NCBI RefSeq assembly: GCF_002266435.3
Contig: NZ_CP029426.2
Coordinates: 5,486,001 to 5,550,000 of the forward strand
DNA: 64,000 nt
Direction of reading: 5' to 3'
Source: Bradyrhizobium amphicarpaeae
GTDB lineage: Bacteria > Pseudomonadota > Alphaproteobacteria > Rhizobiales > Xanthobacteraceae
A program made the translations under genes and the position numbers. Under the pieces are notes generated by a model. The model was not told the DNA's origin. It searched no databases and was given only the letters and a program-made list of their open reading frames with translations. This document shows positions 17,183-27,227 of the stretch, piece by piece; position 1 is the first letter of the stretch; each line of letters begins with the position of its first letter.

Positions 17183-17620
17183 CTACTTTGGCTGGCCGGT
17201 CGACCCGTTCGCCGGCCCAGTCCCGGTATCCGATGAGGTCGGGGCAGCACGGGTGTCAGGCGCGGGATTGATCGGCTGGTAGAGCTTCGGCTGATCGGGC
17301 GTGCCAGCAGGCTGCGCCATGCCTGTCGTTGCACCACCGACCGGCGTGGTGACTTGAGCAGTTTCCATGCGGGATTTGCCGTTGTAGCCGACCGTGAGCA
17401 GGCCCATCACGGCGCATGCGAGGACGGCGAACCCGATCAGTTCGGGGCCGGCACCGCTCGGCGCCACGCCGCGGCTGCTTCCGTTGCCTTCAAGCGCGTT
17501 CGCCGCGATTTCTCGGTTGGTGCGCGAGCGAAGGAAGTAGATGAATGCGCCGGCGATGATGAACGTCGTTGCCGCGAGGGTGAAGAACATCAGCCAGCTG
17601 ATAGGGTTGTCGCCTTGCAT
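17183..17620 (-). CDS. Hypothetical two-span membrane protein with Pro/Thr/Gly-rich tail
   Basis: 145 residues. One hydrophobic span lies at about residues 8-29 (WLMFFTLAATTFIIAGAFIY) and a second at about 61-78 (ELIGFAVLACAVMGLLTVGY). A low-complexity extracytoplasmic-looking tail follows, rich in Pro, Thr, Gly and Gln (MAQPAGTPDQPKLYQPINPA). I do not recognise a family beyond a conserved-hypothetical type. It is monocistronic and convergent with the DUF427 gene. Confidence 0.72.
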   Translation of the reverse strand: MQGDNPISWLMFFTLAATTFIIAGAFIYFLRSRTNREIAANALEGNGSSRGVAPSGAGPELIGFAVLACAVMGLLTVGYNGKSRMETAQVTTPVGGATTGMAQPAGTPDQPKLYQPINPAPDTRAAPTSSDTGTGPANGSTGQPK

Positions 17621-17851
17621 GGGAAGCCTCCATTGTATGATTGAGATGACAATGGGAGCGATTGGACTTGGTTCCTAAGGGGCCATCAGCAGAGATCCCC
17701 ACCAAACCAAGACGTTGAAAATTCGGATATTATTCCGATTTTTTAATGATTCAGCCTGAATTGTCATATTCGCATGTAAACTCTAATTGACAGTTACATC
17801 AGCATCGGAGAGCTTTGTCGAACGGAATTGCCGGCAGCCCCGGGGGATGAC

Positions 17852-18505
17852 ATGGCGCCAAGGATGAGCGGCCTCCGCACTGAACGATCCGATCCGGCCG
17901 AGCTGGAGCAGCTGTTGCTGCGCATGGCGGGGGGCAACGAGCCGGCGTTCGAAAAGCTGCACGCGGCCACGCGGCGCAAGCTGTTCTCCACCGTGCTGCT
18001 GGTCGTCAGGCGCCGGCATCTCGCCGAGGAGATCGTGCAGGAGGCCTATGTTCGCATCTGGCTGAACGCGGCTGCGTATCGCTCGGCTCTGGGCTCGCCC
18101 ATGATGTGGATGATCACGATCGCCAGGAATCTCGCGATCGATGCGATGCGAAGGCCATCACGGGAAATCTTTCGCGACCAGTCGGCCTTGCTGGACTTTC
18201 CTGCCGACGCGCCCACGGCGCTGGAGAGCATGGAGCGCAGGGAAAACGAAAGCGACACCGCAAGGCTTCAGCAGAGCATGTTGTCCGCCCTGCAAACGCT
18301 CGAACCGACACGGCGTCATCTGGTGATCGCGGCCTATCTCCACGGTGAAAGCCGGCATCGGCTGGCCCAGCAATATGGCGTCCCCGTCAACACCATCAGG
18401 ACATGGCTGCGTCGCGCACTGATGCATGTGCGGGCGCAGATCGGAGCGATGCCGCCGGGCGATGACGGGATCGGGGTGCGGGTGTCCGGTCTCGGCCAGG
18501 CGTAA
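17852..18505 (+). CDS. ECF-type RNA polymerase sigma factor
   Basis: 217-residue sigma-70 family protein with regions 2 and 4 only. Region 2 spans about residues 33-95 (HLAEEIVQEAYVRIWLNAAA). Region 4 has the helix-turn-helix in HRLAQQYGVPVNTIRTWLRR at about residues 171-190. The start is ATG 17852 after GGGGGA; a TTG at 17828 is an alternative. No anti-sigma factor (zinc-binding or transmembrane) lies on either side, so control may be transcriptional or by a distant partner. The region upstream (17700-17800) is notably AT-rich for this genome. Confidence 0.88.
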   Translation: MAPRMSGLRTERSDPAELEQLLLRMAGGNEPAFEKLHAATRRKLFSTVLLVVRRRHLAEEIVQEAYVRIWLNAAAYRSALGSPMMWMITIARNLAIDAMRRPSREIFRDQSALLDFPADAPTALESMERRENESDTARLQQSMLSALQTLEPTRRHLVIAAYLHGESRHRLAQQYGVPVNTIRTWLRRALMHVRAQIGAMPPGDDGIGVRVSGLGQA

Positions 18506-18519
18506 CAGACACAACGACG

Positions 18520-18600
18520 AGCGCTCGCAACCGGACCGTAACGACGACGGACAGCACACGTTCTTGCCGTACGCACAGCTCGCTTGTTCGCCGCGTAGCC
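18520..18600. repeat. Degenerate fragment of a Bradyrhizobium intergenic repeat
   Basis: The stretch around TTGCCGTACGCACAGC, with ACGACGACGGACAGCACACG before it, resembles the segment at 23590-23632 in the larger repeat block (ACGACGGCCAGGACCACACG, then TTGCCGTACGCACGGC). It looks like a decayed copy of the same family between the sigma factor and tRNA-Lys. Confidence 0.45.
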
Positions 18601-18698
18601 TCCGGGCGTTGTCGCCGTTGCCAAGAGAATGCTGCCGACACGCCAGATTTGTTCTCGGCCACCAACGATCGAAGGTCTCAGGAAATAAGGATTTCCTT

Positions 18699-18774
<76 letters not shown>

Positions 18775-18931
18775 GAAAGGCGGTCAATGCCTTGCGAGGT
18801 CGGTCGTTTAGCAAAGCGATCCGGGTATGGCAAGCGATGCAATGAAGGTTTTTCCACAGTCCCCAGGAAGCGAAAAGCCGCTGGATTCCAGCGGCTTCTC
18901 CAGGGTTAATCCTCGCGAAATCCAGCCCTTT

Positions 18932-19543
18932 TCAGAGCCGGCCCTCGCGGTCCCGGTCGGGGCCGCCGTCGCGGTCGAAACGGTCGTGATGGAAGTGCTC
19001 CATGCCGCGCTCCATGCCGCGCTCCATGAAGCGGCGGTGGGGGCCGTCTTCGCCGCCGCCGAACGGGCCGCGGTGGCGGGTCAGCACGGCGAGGCGCCGT
19101 TTCTGGCCCTCGTCCAGGGTCTTGTAGAGCGGGTCGGCGGCATCGGCGATCTTCTTCAGGGCCGCCGACGTCGCGCCCATGTCCTCGGCGCGCTGGCGCA
19201 GGCGGGCGACCGGATCCTCCGGTCTGTCGGCGTCCTTGTCAGCATTCCTGCCGCCATCACCAGGGCCGGCATTCATCCGCGCATTGGCGCGGTCGATGCG
19301 CAGCTTGGCGAAATCGCGCACGGCGGCCTCGACCGGCGGCCACAGCTTCTCCTGGTCGGCGTTGAGCTTCAGCCCGGCATGGACGGCGGCGATCCGGGCG
19401 TCGACGAGGGCGGCACGATCCTCGGGGTTCATGCGGATGTGGTGGCGCATGTGCTCCATCCACGGGCGGTGATATTGGGCATAGACCGCACCCGAGCCGG
19501 CAATGCTGAGCACGGCGATGGCGGCGATGGTGAACTTCTTCAT
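18932..19543 (-). CDS. Spy/CpxP-like LTXXQ-motif periplasmic protein
   Basis: 203 residues with a signal peptide (MKKFTIAAIAVLSIAGSGAV, cleavage after VYA). Two Spy-type motif regions follow, around LNADQEKLWPPVEAAVRDFA and YKTLDEGQKRRLAVL. The C-terminus is rich in His, Asp, Arg and Gly, with a short M-E-R-G tandem (ERGMERGMEHFHHDRFD), so it could bind metal. The family is linked to envelope stress and periplasmic chaperoning. The ATG at 19543 has an ideal AGGAGG 6 bp upstream, which rejects the longer open frame. Confidence 0.85.
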   Translation of the reverse strand: MKKFTIAAIAVLSIAGSGAVYAQYHRPWMEHMRHHIRMNPEDRAALVDARIAAVHAGLKLNADQEKLWPPVEAAVRDFAKLRIDRANARMNAGPGDGGRNADKDADRPEDPVARLRQRAEDMGATSAALKKIADAADPLYKTLDEGQKRRLAVLTRHRGPFGGGEDGPHRRFMERGMERGMEHFHHDRFDRDGGPDRDREGRL

Positions 19544-19683
19544 CCGGACCTCCTCTGGAAGGATGGCCATCAAGATGGGCGCGACGCGGCTGACACGCAA
19601 CTTACAATCTGGACAGGAAGCGCGCCCTTGCCGGGACTCCAACATCCGATTTTACCTTCAACCGCAATCGGAAATCATTCGCA

Positions 19684-19719
19684 ACAAAAAGGCTTCCGTG
19701 CGGACCGCACGGAAGCCTT
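19684..19719 (-). terminator. Rho-independent terminator of dctP
   Basis: A 13-bp perfect stem (AAGGCTTCCGTGC and its complement) with a 5-nt loop. On the minus strand it is followed by a run of five T. It lies 33 bp past the dctP stop. Confidence 0.9.
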
Positions 19720-19751
19720 CGTTTCATCGTTCGGAGTTCAGTTCGCCGTGC

Positions 19752-20756
19752 TCAGTTCGTCGTGCTCTTGGCTTCCTTGAGGAACTCGTCGATCAGCGGC
19801 TGGCCGATGCGGCCTGCGGCGTCCTTGTAGACCGGCTCCATCGCCTTGCGCATCGCCTCGTTCTGCTCCGGCGTGAGCTTGATGATCTCGCTCTTGCCGC
19901 TCTTCTTGATCTCGGCGAGCGCGTCGTCGTTCTCCTTCTGCGACTGCGCGTTGCCGAACTCGGTCGCTTCCTTCATCGCCTTGGTGAGCTGGTCGCGGAT
20001 GTCGGCCGGCAGATCGTCCCAGAACTTCTTGTTCACGATCACGACGTAGCCGATGTAGCCGTGATTGGTCTCGGTGATGTACTTCTGCACCTCGTGCATC
20101 TTCTGGGTATAGATGTTCGACCAGGTGTTTTCCTGGCCGTCGACCACGCCGGTCTGCAGCGCCTGGTAGACTTCGGAGAACGCCATCACCTGCGGCAGCG
20201 AGCTGAGCGCCTTGAACTGGGCCTGCAGCACGCGTGAGGACTGGATGCGGAACTTGACGCCCTGATAGTCGGCCGGGGTGACCAACTTCTTGTTGGCGCT
20301 CATCTGCTTGAAGCCGTTGTCCCAATAGGCGAGGCCGGTGATGCCCTTGGCATCCAGCAGCTTGAGCAGCCGCGCGCCCAGCGGGCCTTCCGTCACCTTC
20401 CGCAGCGTCTTCAGGTCGGGCAGGATGTAGGGCAGGTCGAACACCTCGAACTCGCGGATGCCGAGCGGCCCGAATTTGGAGTTGGACGGTGCCAGCATCT
20501 GCACGCTGCCGAGCTGGAGCGCCTCGAGCTCTTCCTTGTCCTTGTACAGCGTCGAGTTCGGGTAGACCTCGACCTTGACCTTGCCGCCGGTGTACTTCTC
20601 GGCGAGTTCCTTGAACTTCTCCGCCGCCTTGCCCTTCGGCGTTTCGGTGGCGACGACATGGCTGAACTTGATGATGATCGGCGATTGAGCCGATGCCGGC
20701 CCGGCAAGCCCGAGTGCCAGTGCCGCGATGGACGCGGCGATCGCGAAGGTGCGCAT
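19752..20756 (-). CDS. TRAP transporter substrate-binding protein (DctP family)
   Basis: 334-residue periplasmic receptor for a carboxylate or related anion in a Na+-coupled TRAP system. It has a signal peptide ending at about residue 23 (GPASAQS), then IIIKFSHVVATETPKGKAAE, and the DctP hallmarks KFRIQSSRVLQAQFKALSSL (with the conserved substrate-binding Arg) and VDGQENTWSNIYTQKMHEVQ. No DctQ or DctM membrane subunits are nearby, so it is an orphan in this window. It ends in a strong terminator. Confidence 0.92.
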   Translation of the reverse strand: MRTFAIAASIAALALGLAGPASAQSPIIIKFSHVVATETPKGKAAEKFKELAEKYTGGKVKVEVYPNSTLYKDKEELEALQLGSVQMLAPSNSKFGPLGIREFEVFDLPYILPDLKTLRKVTEGPLGARLLKLLDAKGITGLAYWDNGFKQMSANKKLVTPADYQGVKFRIQSSRVLQAQFKALSSLPQVMAFSEVYQALQTGVVDGQENTWSNIYTQKMHEVQKYITETNHGYIGYVVIVNKKFWDDLPADIRDQLTKAMKEATEFGNAQSQKENDDALAEIKKSGKSEIIKLTPEQNEAMRKAMEPVYKDAAGRIGQPLIDEFLKEAKSTTN

Positions 20757-20940
20757 AATCTCTCCCTGGTGTTATTTGGGCCGCCCGCGCGGGCGGCCAA
20801 TCCTCATGCCGACAGCATCAATACAAGCCGCGGGTCCGCGCTGCTATTGGTCGTTAGCAGGGCAGGTATTCATGGTGAATGACGCATACGCCGCTGCGCC
20901 CTCTCGCGGACGGGTTGCGGCAATCCGCCGGAGGAGAAAA

Positions 20941-21015
20941 CCCTACCCGCCACCCACGGGACGATGCTTCGCATCGCCCGGGATCGTGTCGGCCTCTCCC
21001 GCACGCGGGAGAGGC
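20941..21015. repeat. Partial fold-back repeat (CTCTCCCGC family)
   Basis: Ends in an 11-bp perfect inverted repeat (GCCTCTCCCGC-AC-GCGGGAGAGGC). It is preceded by GGACGATGCTTCGCATCGCC, which recurs at 57566-57585. It sits between the leuA stop and the dctP start and could act as a terminator for leuA. Confidence 0.75.
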
Positions 21016-21040
21016 GAAGCCAGCGCGCAGCGCGCGAGCC

Positions 21041-22603
<1,563 letters not shown>

Positions 22604-22640
22604 TGCAAAATTCCTTTTGAGCTTTCGCGCCGTCAGTCTG

Positions 22641-22718
22641 CTGGGCGCTTGAGGTGTCCGGTGATCTCGACCAACCCCTGAGCGCCCAGGCGCGTGGCGC
22701 CCAGCCGGCCCTCAGGGG
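22641..22718 (-). promoter_or_regulatory. Attenuator-like alternative hairpins before leuA
   Basis: In the minus-strand transcript, CCCCTGAG (22711-22718, overlapping the leader stop) pairs perfectly with CTCAGGGG (22675-22682). The overlapping CTGGGCGCT (22681-22689) pairs perfectly with AGCGCCCAG (22641-22649). The two helices cannot form together, as expected for an attenuation switch. Neither helix is followed by a U tract, so the output could be translational or Rho-linked rather than intrinsic termination. Confidence 0.65.
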
Positions 22719-22831
22719 CAAGTAAGAAGAAGCCCGCCAATCAGGAGGGTGGGCAGCAGCGCGGCCGGGATCGTGGCGGCGGCCAGAGCCACCTCCCCCG
22801 AAATCCCATCGATTTGGCCGCGAATCAGCAT
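22712..22831 (-). CDS. leuA leader peptide (39 residues)
   Basis: The minus-strand ORF starts MLIRGQIDGISGEVAL and ends G-G-L-L-L-T-C-P-stop. It has nine Leu in 39 residues, including three consecutive CTT codons just before the stop; CTT is otherwise scarce in this GC-rich DNA, so stalling on low Leu-tRNA would be sharp. AAAAGGG lies about 8 nt before the ATG. It is 108 bp upstream of leuA and runs directly into the alternative-hairpin region. Leader-peptide control of leu genes is well established in proteobacteria. Confidence 0.75.
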   Translation of the reverse strand: MLIRGQIDGISGEVALAAATIPAALLPTLLIGGLLLTCP

Positions 22832-23136
22832 TGCCAGACCCTTTTGAGCCCACAAATCCTCGGCCAAAACCGTTGACGGTTGGTTGCCAGAGGGCTCAGT
22901 GGCCCGTTTCTAGACGAGAAATAGCCGCAACTGCAACGCCAAAAGATGGTCAGGGGGCCTGACCTGGTTGGGGCGCTAGCCTCCATGTCCCGGACAAGCT
23001 GCAACGCGCCTGGCGTTGCGGCGCAGAGCCGGGACCCAGGGCGGGACGGCGAGATGGGCCCCGGCCCTGCGGCGCACCGCTGCGCGCTGCGCCGCGTCCG
23101 GGGCACGAGAGCGGGGTGTGGGGCATGCTCTCTACA
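22832..23136. other. leuA upstream region, no gene seen
   Basis: Presumed leuA promoter region. It contains a short dyad around 22998-23020 (GCAACGC-GCCT-GGCGTTGC) and otherwise GC-rich low-information sequence. The open frames crossing it lack start sites and codon character. Confidence 0.45.
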
Positions 23137-23223
23137 CGTCATTGCGAGGAGCCATCGCGACGAAGCAATCCAGAGTCCCTCCGCGGAGGCATTCTGGATT
23201 GCTTCGCTGCGCTCGCAATGACG
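23137..23223. repeat. Palindromic intergenic repeat, CGTCATTGCGAG family
   Basis: An 87-bp fold-back: CGTCATTGCGAG at one end and CTCGCAATGACG at the other, with internal arms AAGCAATCCAGA and TCTGGATTGCTT. I recognise this as a common Bradyrhizobium intergenic palindrome. Confidence 0.85.
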
Positions 23224-23830
23224 GAGTATGGCGTAAGGGCATCGCTCTTCCGCACCATCTCGCTTGCAGACATGCCTTCGCATCCTCGCGGCGCAATTCG
23301 CCCGAGCTTTGCTTCGTCGCTCCGCCCTCCAATCCAAGAGGGCGCAGGGAAGACCGGGTGCCGGCTGGCACCCGCGGTCCGCTGCGCGAAAATGCACACG
23401 CAGAAAGAACCGCACAGCAGCATACAGGTGTCGCCGATCACTCGGCCTTCCCTGCGCGATGGTTGCACGGCTTATGCCGTGATCTCCCGGGAGCCGAACT
23501 TTCCTTCTGGCCTCCCTCGCCATTCGAATTGGATGATGCCGTCTACCCGGTTGGGCTCGCGCACATCTTCGAACAGCTTGACCGTGGCAACGACGGCCAG
23601 GACCACACGGTTTTGCCGTACGCACGGCCCGCCATTTCGCCCGCAGTATTCCCGACTCCGTCGACAGAGCCGAAAACTTACGAACGAGACGAAGCCTGAC
23701 AGCGCCGTCGTCCGCACGAAGCCTCGGGCTCACAGGGACTACCCGCCCTGCCCGCACCTCTCGTGCCGACGCTGCCGCGTCCACCGCATCCCCGGCTCGC
23801 GAACATGACGACTTCACGTCGCCCCTCTTG
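23224..23830. repeat. Long non-coding repeat block of Bradyrhizobium type
   Basis: About 600 bp directly abutting the palindrome. Several overlapping open frames cross it on both strands, none with a ribosome site or a recognisable domain. The sequence (for example the stretch from 23265 and that around 23590) matches my memory of a block that recurs in intergenic DNA across Bradyrhizobium genomes and is often over-annotated as hypothetical proteins. A partial relative occurs at 18520-18600. Confidence 0.6.
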
Positions 23831-23930
23831 GGTGAGCCGGGATGGACGACACATACGCCGAAACCGAATTTCGGTAAAGTGGAATATTTTTGCGCGGGCG
23901 GATTGACAGAGGCCGACACAGGCGCGATCG

Positions 23931-24018
23931 CGTAGCCCGGATGAGCGCAGCGACATCCGGGACGGTGCGGGATGCCGGGCGAGCGGCCCCGGGTATCGCT
24001 TCGCTCACCCGGGCTACG
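23931..24018. repeat. Palindromic intergenic repeat, CGTAGCCCGG family
   Basis: An 88-bp fold-back opening with CGTAGCCCGGATGAGCG and closing with CGCTCACCCGGGCTACG. The arms contain one bulged base. It lies 16 bp beyond the stop of the following minus-strand gene. Confidence 0.85.
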
Positions 24019-24033
24019 GGTGCCGCGACTGCT

Positions 24034-24309
24034 CTAGCTCACGCGGCGGGTTCGGGCTCTGCTCTCCCACCGGGTCAGCATCTGGCCGAGCTCACCGGTG
24101 ACGACAGGAATTGGCGTCATGGCGTTCGGGACCTCGTTGGTGTTCGCGGGCGCGTTGGCGGAGAGCCAGTCCGGCTCGCTATATTCGCGCCAGCGGCGGG
24201 CTTCCGCGCGTCGTTTGCTGGAGATGTGATCACGCGTGAAATAGCCGGCCGCGAACGCGATCCCGAGCAACACGATCAATACGATGACGCCACCCACGTT
24301 CGACTCCAT
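24034..24309 (-). CDS. Small single-span membrane protein
   Basis: 91 residues. One N-terminal hydrophobic segment at about residues 5-24 (VGGVIVLIVLLGIAFAAGYF) is followed by a basic stretch (RDHISSKRRAEARRW) and a hydrophilic cytoplasmic tail, so N-out, C-in. I do not recognise a named family. It is monocistronic, divergent from the SMP-30 gene, and ends close to a palindromic repeat. Confidence 0.7.
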   Translation of the reverse strand: MESNVGGVIVLIVLLGIAFAAGYFTRDHISSKRRAEARRWREYSEPDWLSANAPANTNEVPNAMTPIPVVTGELGQMLTRWESRARTRRVS

Positions 24310-24516
24310 TTATCTGCCCGCTCGTTCCTGCATGACAATGCGCGCGAAATCATGACCTCAACATGTGCTCCGTCGGGCGCATCCGAATATGACGACATTG
24401 CGGCCCACAACCATGCGGATGGCTTCTATTCCTCTCGCAACCGGCCTCCGACCGCATTAACCTCCTATCCGCTCGGCCGGATCAACCGGCCAGCCGAACA
24501 TCATTGGGAGGACGCG

Positions 24517-25749
24517 ATGACACGCCAGCAGGCTCGTGACCACGAGCAGCTTGAGCAGGATGCTGCGCTTTCACGACGAACACTCATCCGGGGGCTGGCG
24601 ATTGGCGCCGCGGCCACCGTCGCCGGTCCCGCACTGGCCCAGACCGGACCCGCGGCACCGCCGACCACCATCACCAGCCCGCCGCGCGATTTCGGCCCCC
24701 ACGGCGCACCGACCACTTATTTCTGGGACCCCGACGTCATCGCAGTCGATCCCTCCTTCAACGATCTCGCGCAGCCCAACACCGCGATCACGCGCCTGTA
24801 CACCGGCGTGCTGTGGGCAGAAGGCCCGGCGTGGAGCGCGCAAGGACGATATCTGCTGTGGAGCGACATTCCCAACAACCGGCAGATGCGCTGGAGCGAG
24901 GACGACGGCCGCGTCAGCGTGTTTCGCACGCCTTCCAACAATTCCAACGGCAATTCCTTCGACTTCCAGGGCCGCCAGCTCTCCTGCGAGCATCTGACCC
25001 GCCGGGTGACGCGCTACGAGCATGACGGCACCGCCACCGTGCTGTGCGACAATTACAACGGCAAGAAGCTGAACTCGCCGAACGACGTCGTCGCACATCC
25101 CGACGGCAGCTACTGGTTCACCGATCCGCCCTATGGCGGTCAGCTCTACGAAGGCGAGCCGGATGCCGCGGGCGGCCCGAGCAATGCGGGCGGCAAGCTC
25201 AATCCGCGGATCGGACAGCCGGCCGGCTTCCAGCCGGGCAAGCGCGAGCTGCCGACCAATTGCTATCGCATCGACCCCTCGGGCCGCATCGACCTCGTCG
25301 TCACCGAGGATCAGGTGCCCGATCCGAACGGGCTGTGCTTCTCGCCTGATTACAAGAAGCTCTACGTCGCCTCGACCGGCAAAGGTCCAGGCGACACCGG
25401 CGCGGGCGGCAAGGGCGAGATCTTCGTGTTCGACGTCGGCGCCGACAACAAGCTGTCCAATGTGAAGAAGTTCAGCGACTGCGTGATCGACGGCGTCAAA
25501 TGCGGGCCCGACGGCCTGCGCTGCGACGTCAACGGCAATGTCTGGGCCTCCAGCAATGCCGGCCGCGCCGTCGGCTACAACGGCGTGACGGTGTGGTCAC
25601 CGGAGGGCAAGCTGCTCGGCCGCATCCGCCTGCCGGAAGTCTGCGGCAACATCACCTTCGGCGGCCCCAAGCGCAACCGCCTGTTCATGGCCGCGAGCCA
25701 GTCGCTCTACGCGGTGTTCACCGCGACGCAGGGCGCAGGGCCCGGCTGA
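24517..25749 (+). CDS. SMP-30/gluconolactonase-family protein, Tat-exported
   Basis: 410-residue beta-propeller of the SMP-30/LRE family. It has a twin-arginine signal (LSRRTLIRGLAIGAAATVAG, ending ALAQ). The conserved EGPAWSAQGRYLLWSDIPNN follows at about residues 100-120, then LNSPNDVVAHPDGSYWFTDP, PDPNGLCFSPDYKKLYVA and CGPDGLRCDVNGNVW, which carry the usual Glu/Asn/Asp metal ligands. Family members hydrolyse sugar lactones; the specific substrate is not evident. The ATG 24517 is chosen over the longer frame because GGGAGGA precedes it by 4-5 bp and the Tat signal then sits at the N-terminus. Confidence 0.88.
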   Translation: MTRQQARDHEQLEQDAALSRRTLIRGLAIGAAATVAGPALAQTGPAAPPTTITSPPRDFGPHGAPTTYFWDPDVIAVDPSFNDLAQPNTAITRLYTGVLWAEGPAWSAQGRYLLWSDIPNNRQMRWSEDDGRVSVFRTPSNNSNGNSFDFQGRQLSCEHLTRRVTRYEHDGTATVLCDNYNGKKLNSPNDVVAHPDGSYWFTDPPYGGQLYEGEPDAAGGPSNAGGKLNPRIGQPAGFQPGKRELPTNCYRIDPSGRIDLVVTEDQVPDPNGLCFSPDYKKLYVASTGKGPGDTGAGGKGEIFVFDVGADNKLSNVKKFSDCVIDGVKCGPDGLRCDVNGNVWASSNAGRAVGYNGVTVWSPEGKLLGRIRLPEVCGNITFGGPKRNRLFMAASQSLYAVFTATQGAGPG

Positions 25750-25905
25750 GCGGAAGCTCAATGAAGCAGGGCGCCGACGCGAACCGCCGGCGCTCTCTGC
25801 CTTCTTCAGCCCGCACGCTCGATTTCGTTCGCGGATGATGTCCGAGCCTTTCCCGAACGACCACTGCACGATACGTTTTCCGGATCATGCTGGAGGGCAA
25901 GGACC

Positions 25906-27015
25906 ATGCGCGTTGTGATCTGTGGAGGCGGCGTCATCGGAGCCTGCACCGCCTATTCCCTCTGCCGGCACGGTGTCGATGTCATCGTCGTCGAACGGAC
26001 CGGCGTGGCGGCCGCAGCCTCCGGCAAAGCCGGCGGCTTTCTGGCACGTGACTGGTGCGCAGGCACGCCTCTCGACGCATTGGCGCGGCGCAGCTTTGAC
26101 CTGCACGCGCAACTGGCCGGAGAGATTGCGGCTGATTGTGGCTACCGGCCGATGAGCGCCTATAGCGGTCGTGTGATTCCCGATGGCGATCCGCGCCGAA
26201 CCATGCGCTCCGCACTCGACTGGCTCAGTAATGGCATCGACATCTCGCAGCGCATTGGCTCGAGCGAGACGACCGCCATCGTTCATCCCGGGAAATTTAC
26301 GTCGACCATGATGAATGCCGCGATTGCGCAAGGCGCCGAGCTGCGTCTTGGCTGTGTCACGGGCATCGTGCGCGATGCGGGTTGTGCCACCGTCAAGGGC
26401 GTCGGCATGGAAGACAACGTGATCGAGGCCGACGCCGTAGTGATCGCCATGGGTCCATGGTCGCTGCTTGCCGCGAAATGGATGAGTCTGCCTGCCCTCT
26501 ATGCACAAGGCAGCCCAAGCATCCTGTACGATACAGGACCCCACGTATCGGCAGAGGCCTTGTTTCTCGAGATGGAAATTTACGGTAAAGTCAGGCCCAT
26601 CGAGATTTTCCCTCGCCCGGACGGCTCCACCTATGTCACCGCATGTCCCGCCCTGGACACCTTCCCGACGGACCCGGCTGAGGTGGAATCCGAGTTCAGC
26701 AAGCTTGACAGACTCACCCTGCTCGAAATGTCGCAGCGGCTTTCGCCGCTGTTCCGGCCGGAGAAGATCATCGCCAAACAAGCATGCTATCGTCCGGTAA
26801 CGACGGATGGTGCGCCGCTCATTGGCCGCGTGCCCCAGGAAGAAGCTCTCTACGTTGCGACTGGCCATGGCTCCTGGGGTATCCTCAACGCCCCAGCAAC
26901 CGGCGAAGCTCTCGCGGAACTGATCGTCGAAGGGGCAACGCGCCACGTCGACCTCGCGCCGTTCGATCCTGCTCGCCTCGCGCCACTTGATCTGCCGCGT
27001 CGGCAGTGGCCCTAG
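25906..27015 (+). CDS. FAD-dependent oxidoreductase (D-amino-acid oxidase fold)
   Basis: 369-residue DAO-superfamily flavoprotein. It has VVICGGGVIGACTAYSLCRH at the extreme N-terminus (GxGxxG), VVERTGVAAAASGKAGGFLA at about residues 28-47, and a C-terminal FAD contact in LYVATGHGSWGILNAPATGE. It resembles glycine/sarcosine-oxidase-like and yeast TDA3-like proteins that act on amines or amino acids. There is no adjacent catabolic partner apart from the amino-acid-type ABC operon starting 213 bp downstream, which may be related. Confidence 0.87.
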   Translation: MRVVICGGGVIGACTAYSLCRHGVDVIVVERTGVAAAASGKAGGFLARDWCAGTPLDALARRSFDLHAQLAGEIAADCGYRPMSAYSGRVIPDGDPRRTMRSALDWLSNGIDISQRIGSSETTAIVHPGKFTSTMMNAAIAQGAELRLGCVTGIVRDAGCATVKGVGMEDNVIEADAVVIAMGPWSLLAAKWMSLPALYAQGSPSILYDTGPHVSAEALFLEMEIYGKVRPIEIFPRPDGSTYVTACPALDTFPTDPAEVESEFSKLDRLTLLEMSQRLSPLFRPEKIIAKQACYRPVTTDGAPLIGRVPQEEALYVATGHGSWGILNAPATGEALAELIVEGATRHVDLAPFDPARLAPLDLPRRQWP

Positions 27016-27227
27016 ACAACGTGCGTTCCTGTAGTCCGGGCATATCCACCGACGTAACCTGCATGCCCGCGTCCGTCGAAGCATCTCCTGCCCGCAATTT
27101 GCGCAGACGGTAGACTTTAGTCCCGCTCTCACAATCATGAACGCGGTTTCACTTGCCGAGACCTCCCTCGCCGGTATAGTTGCGACATAATGGCTCACAA
27201 GAGGCCTGTTCGAAGGGAGATAACAAG

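Noticed and set aside
18932..19645. Longer start for the Spy-like protein at 19645
   Set aside because: ATG 19543 has an ideal AGGAGG and opens a clean signal peptide; the extension has neither.
23116..23808. 230-residue and overlapping frames in the repeat block
   Set aside because: They lie in a multi-copy-type intergenic block, cross a palindrome, and have no ribosome site or domain.
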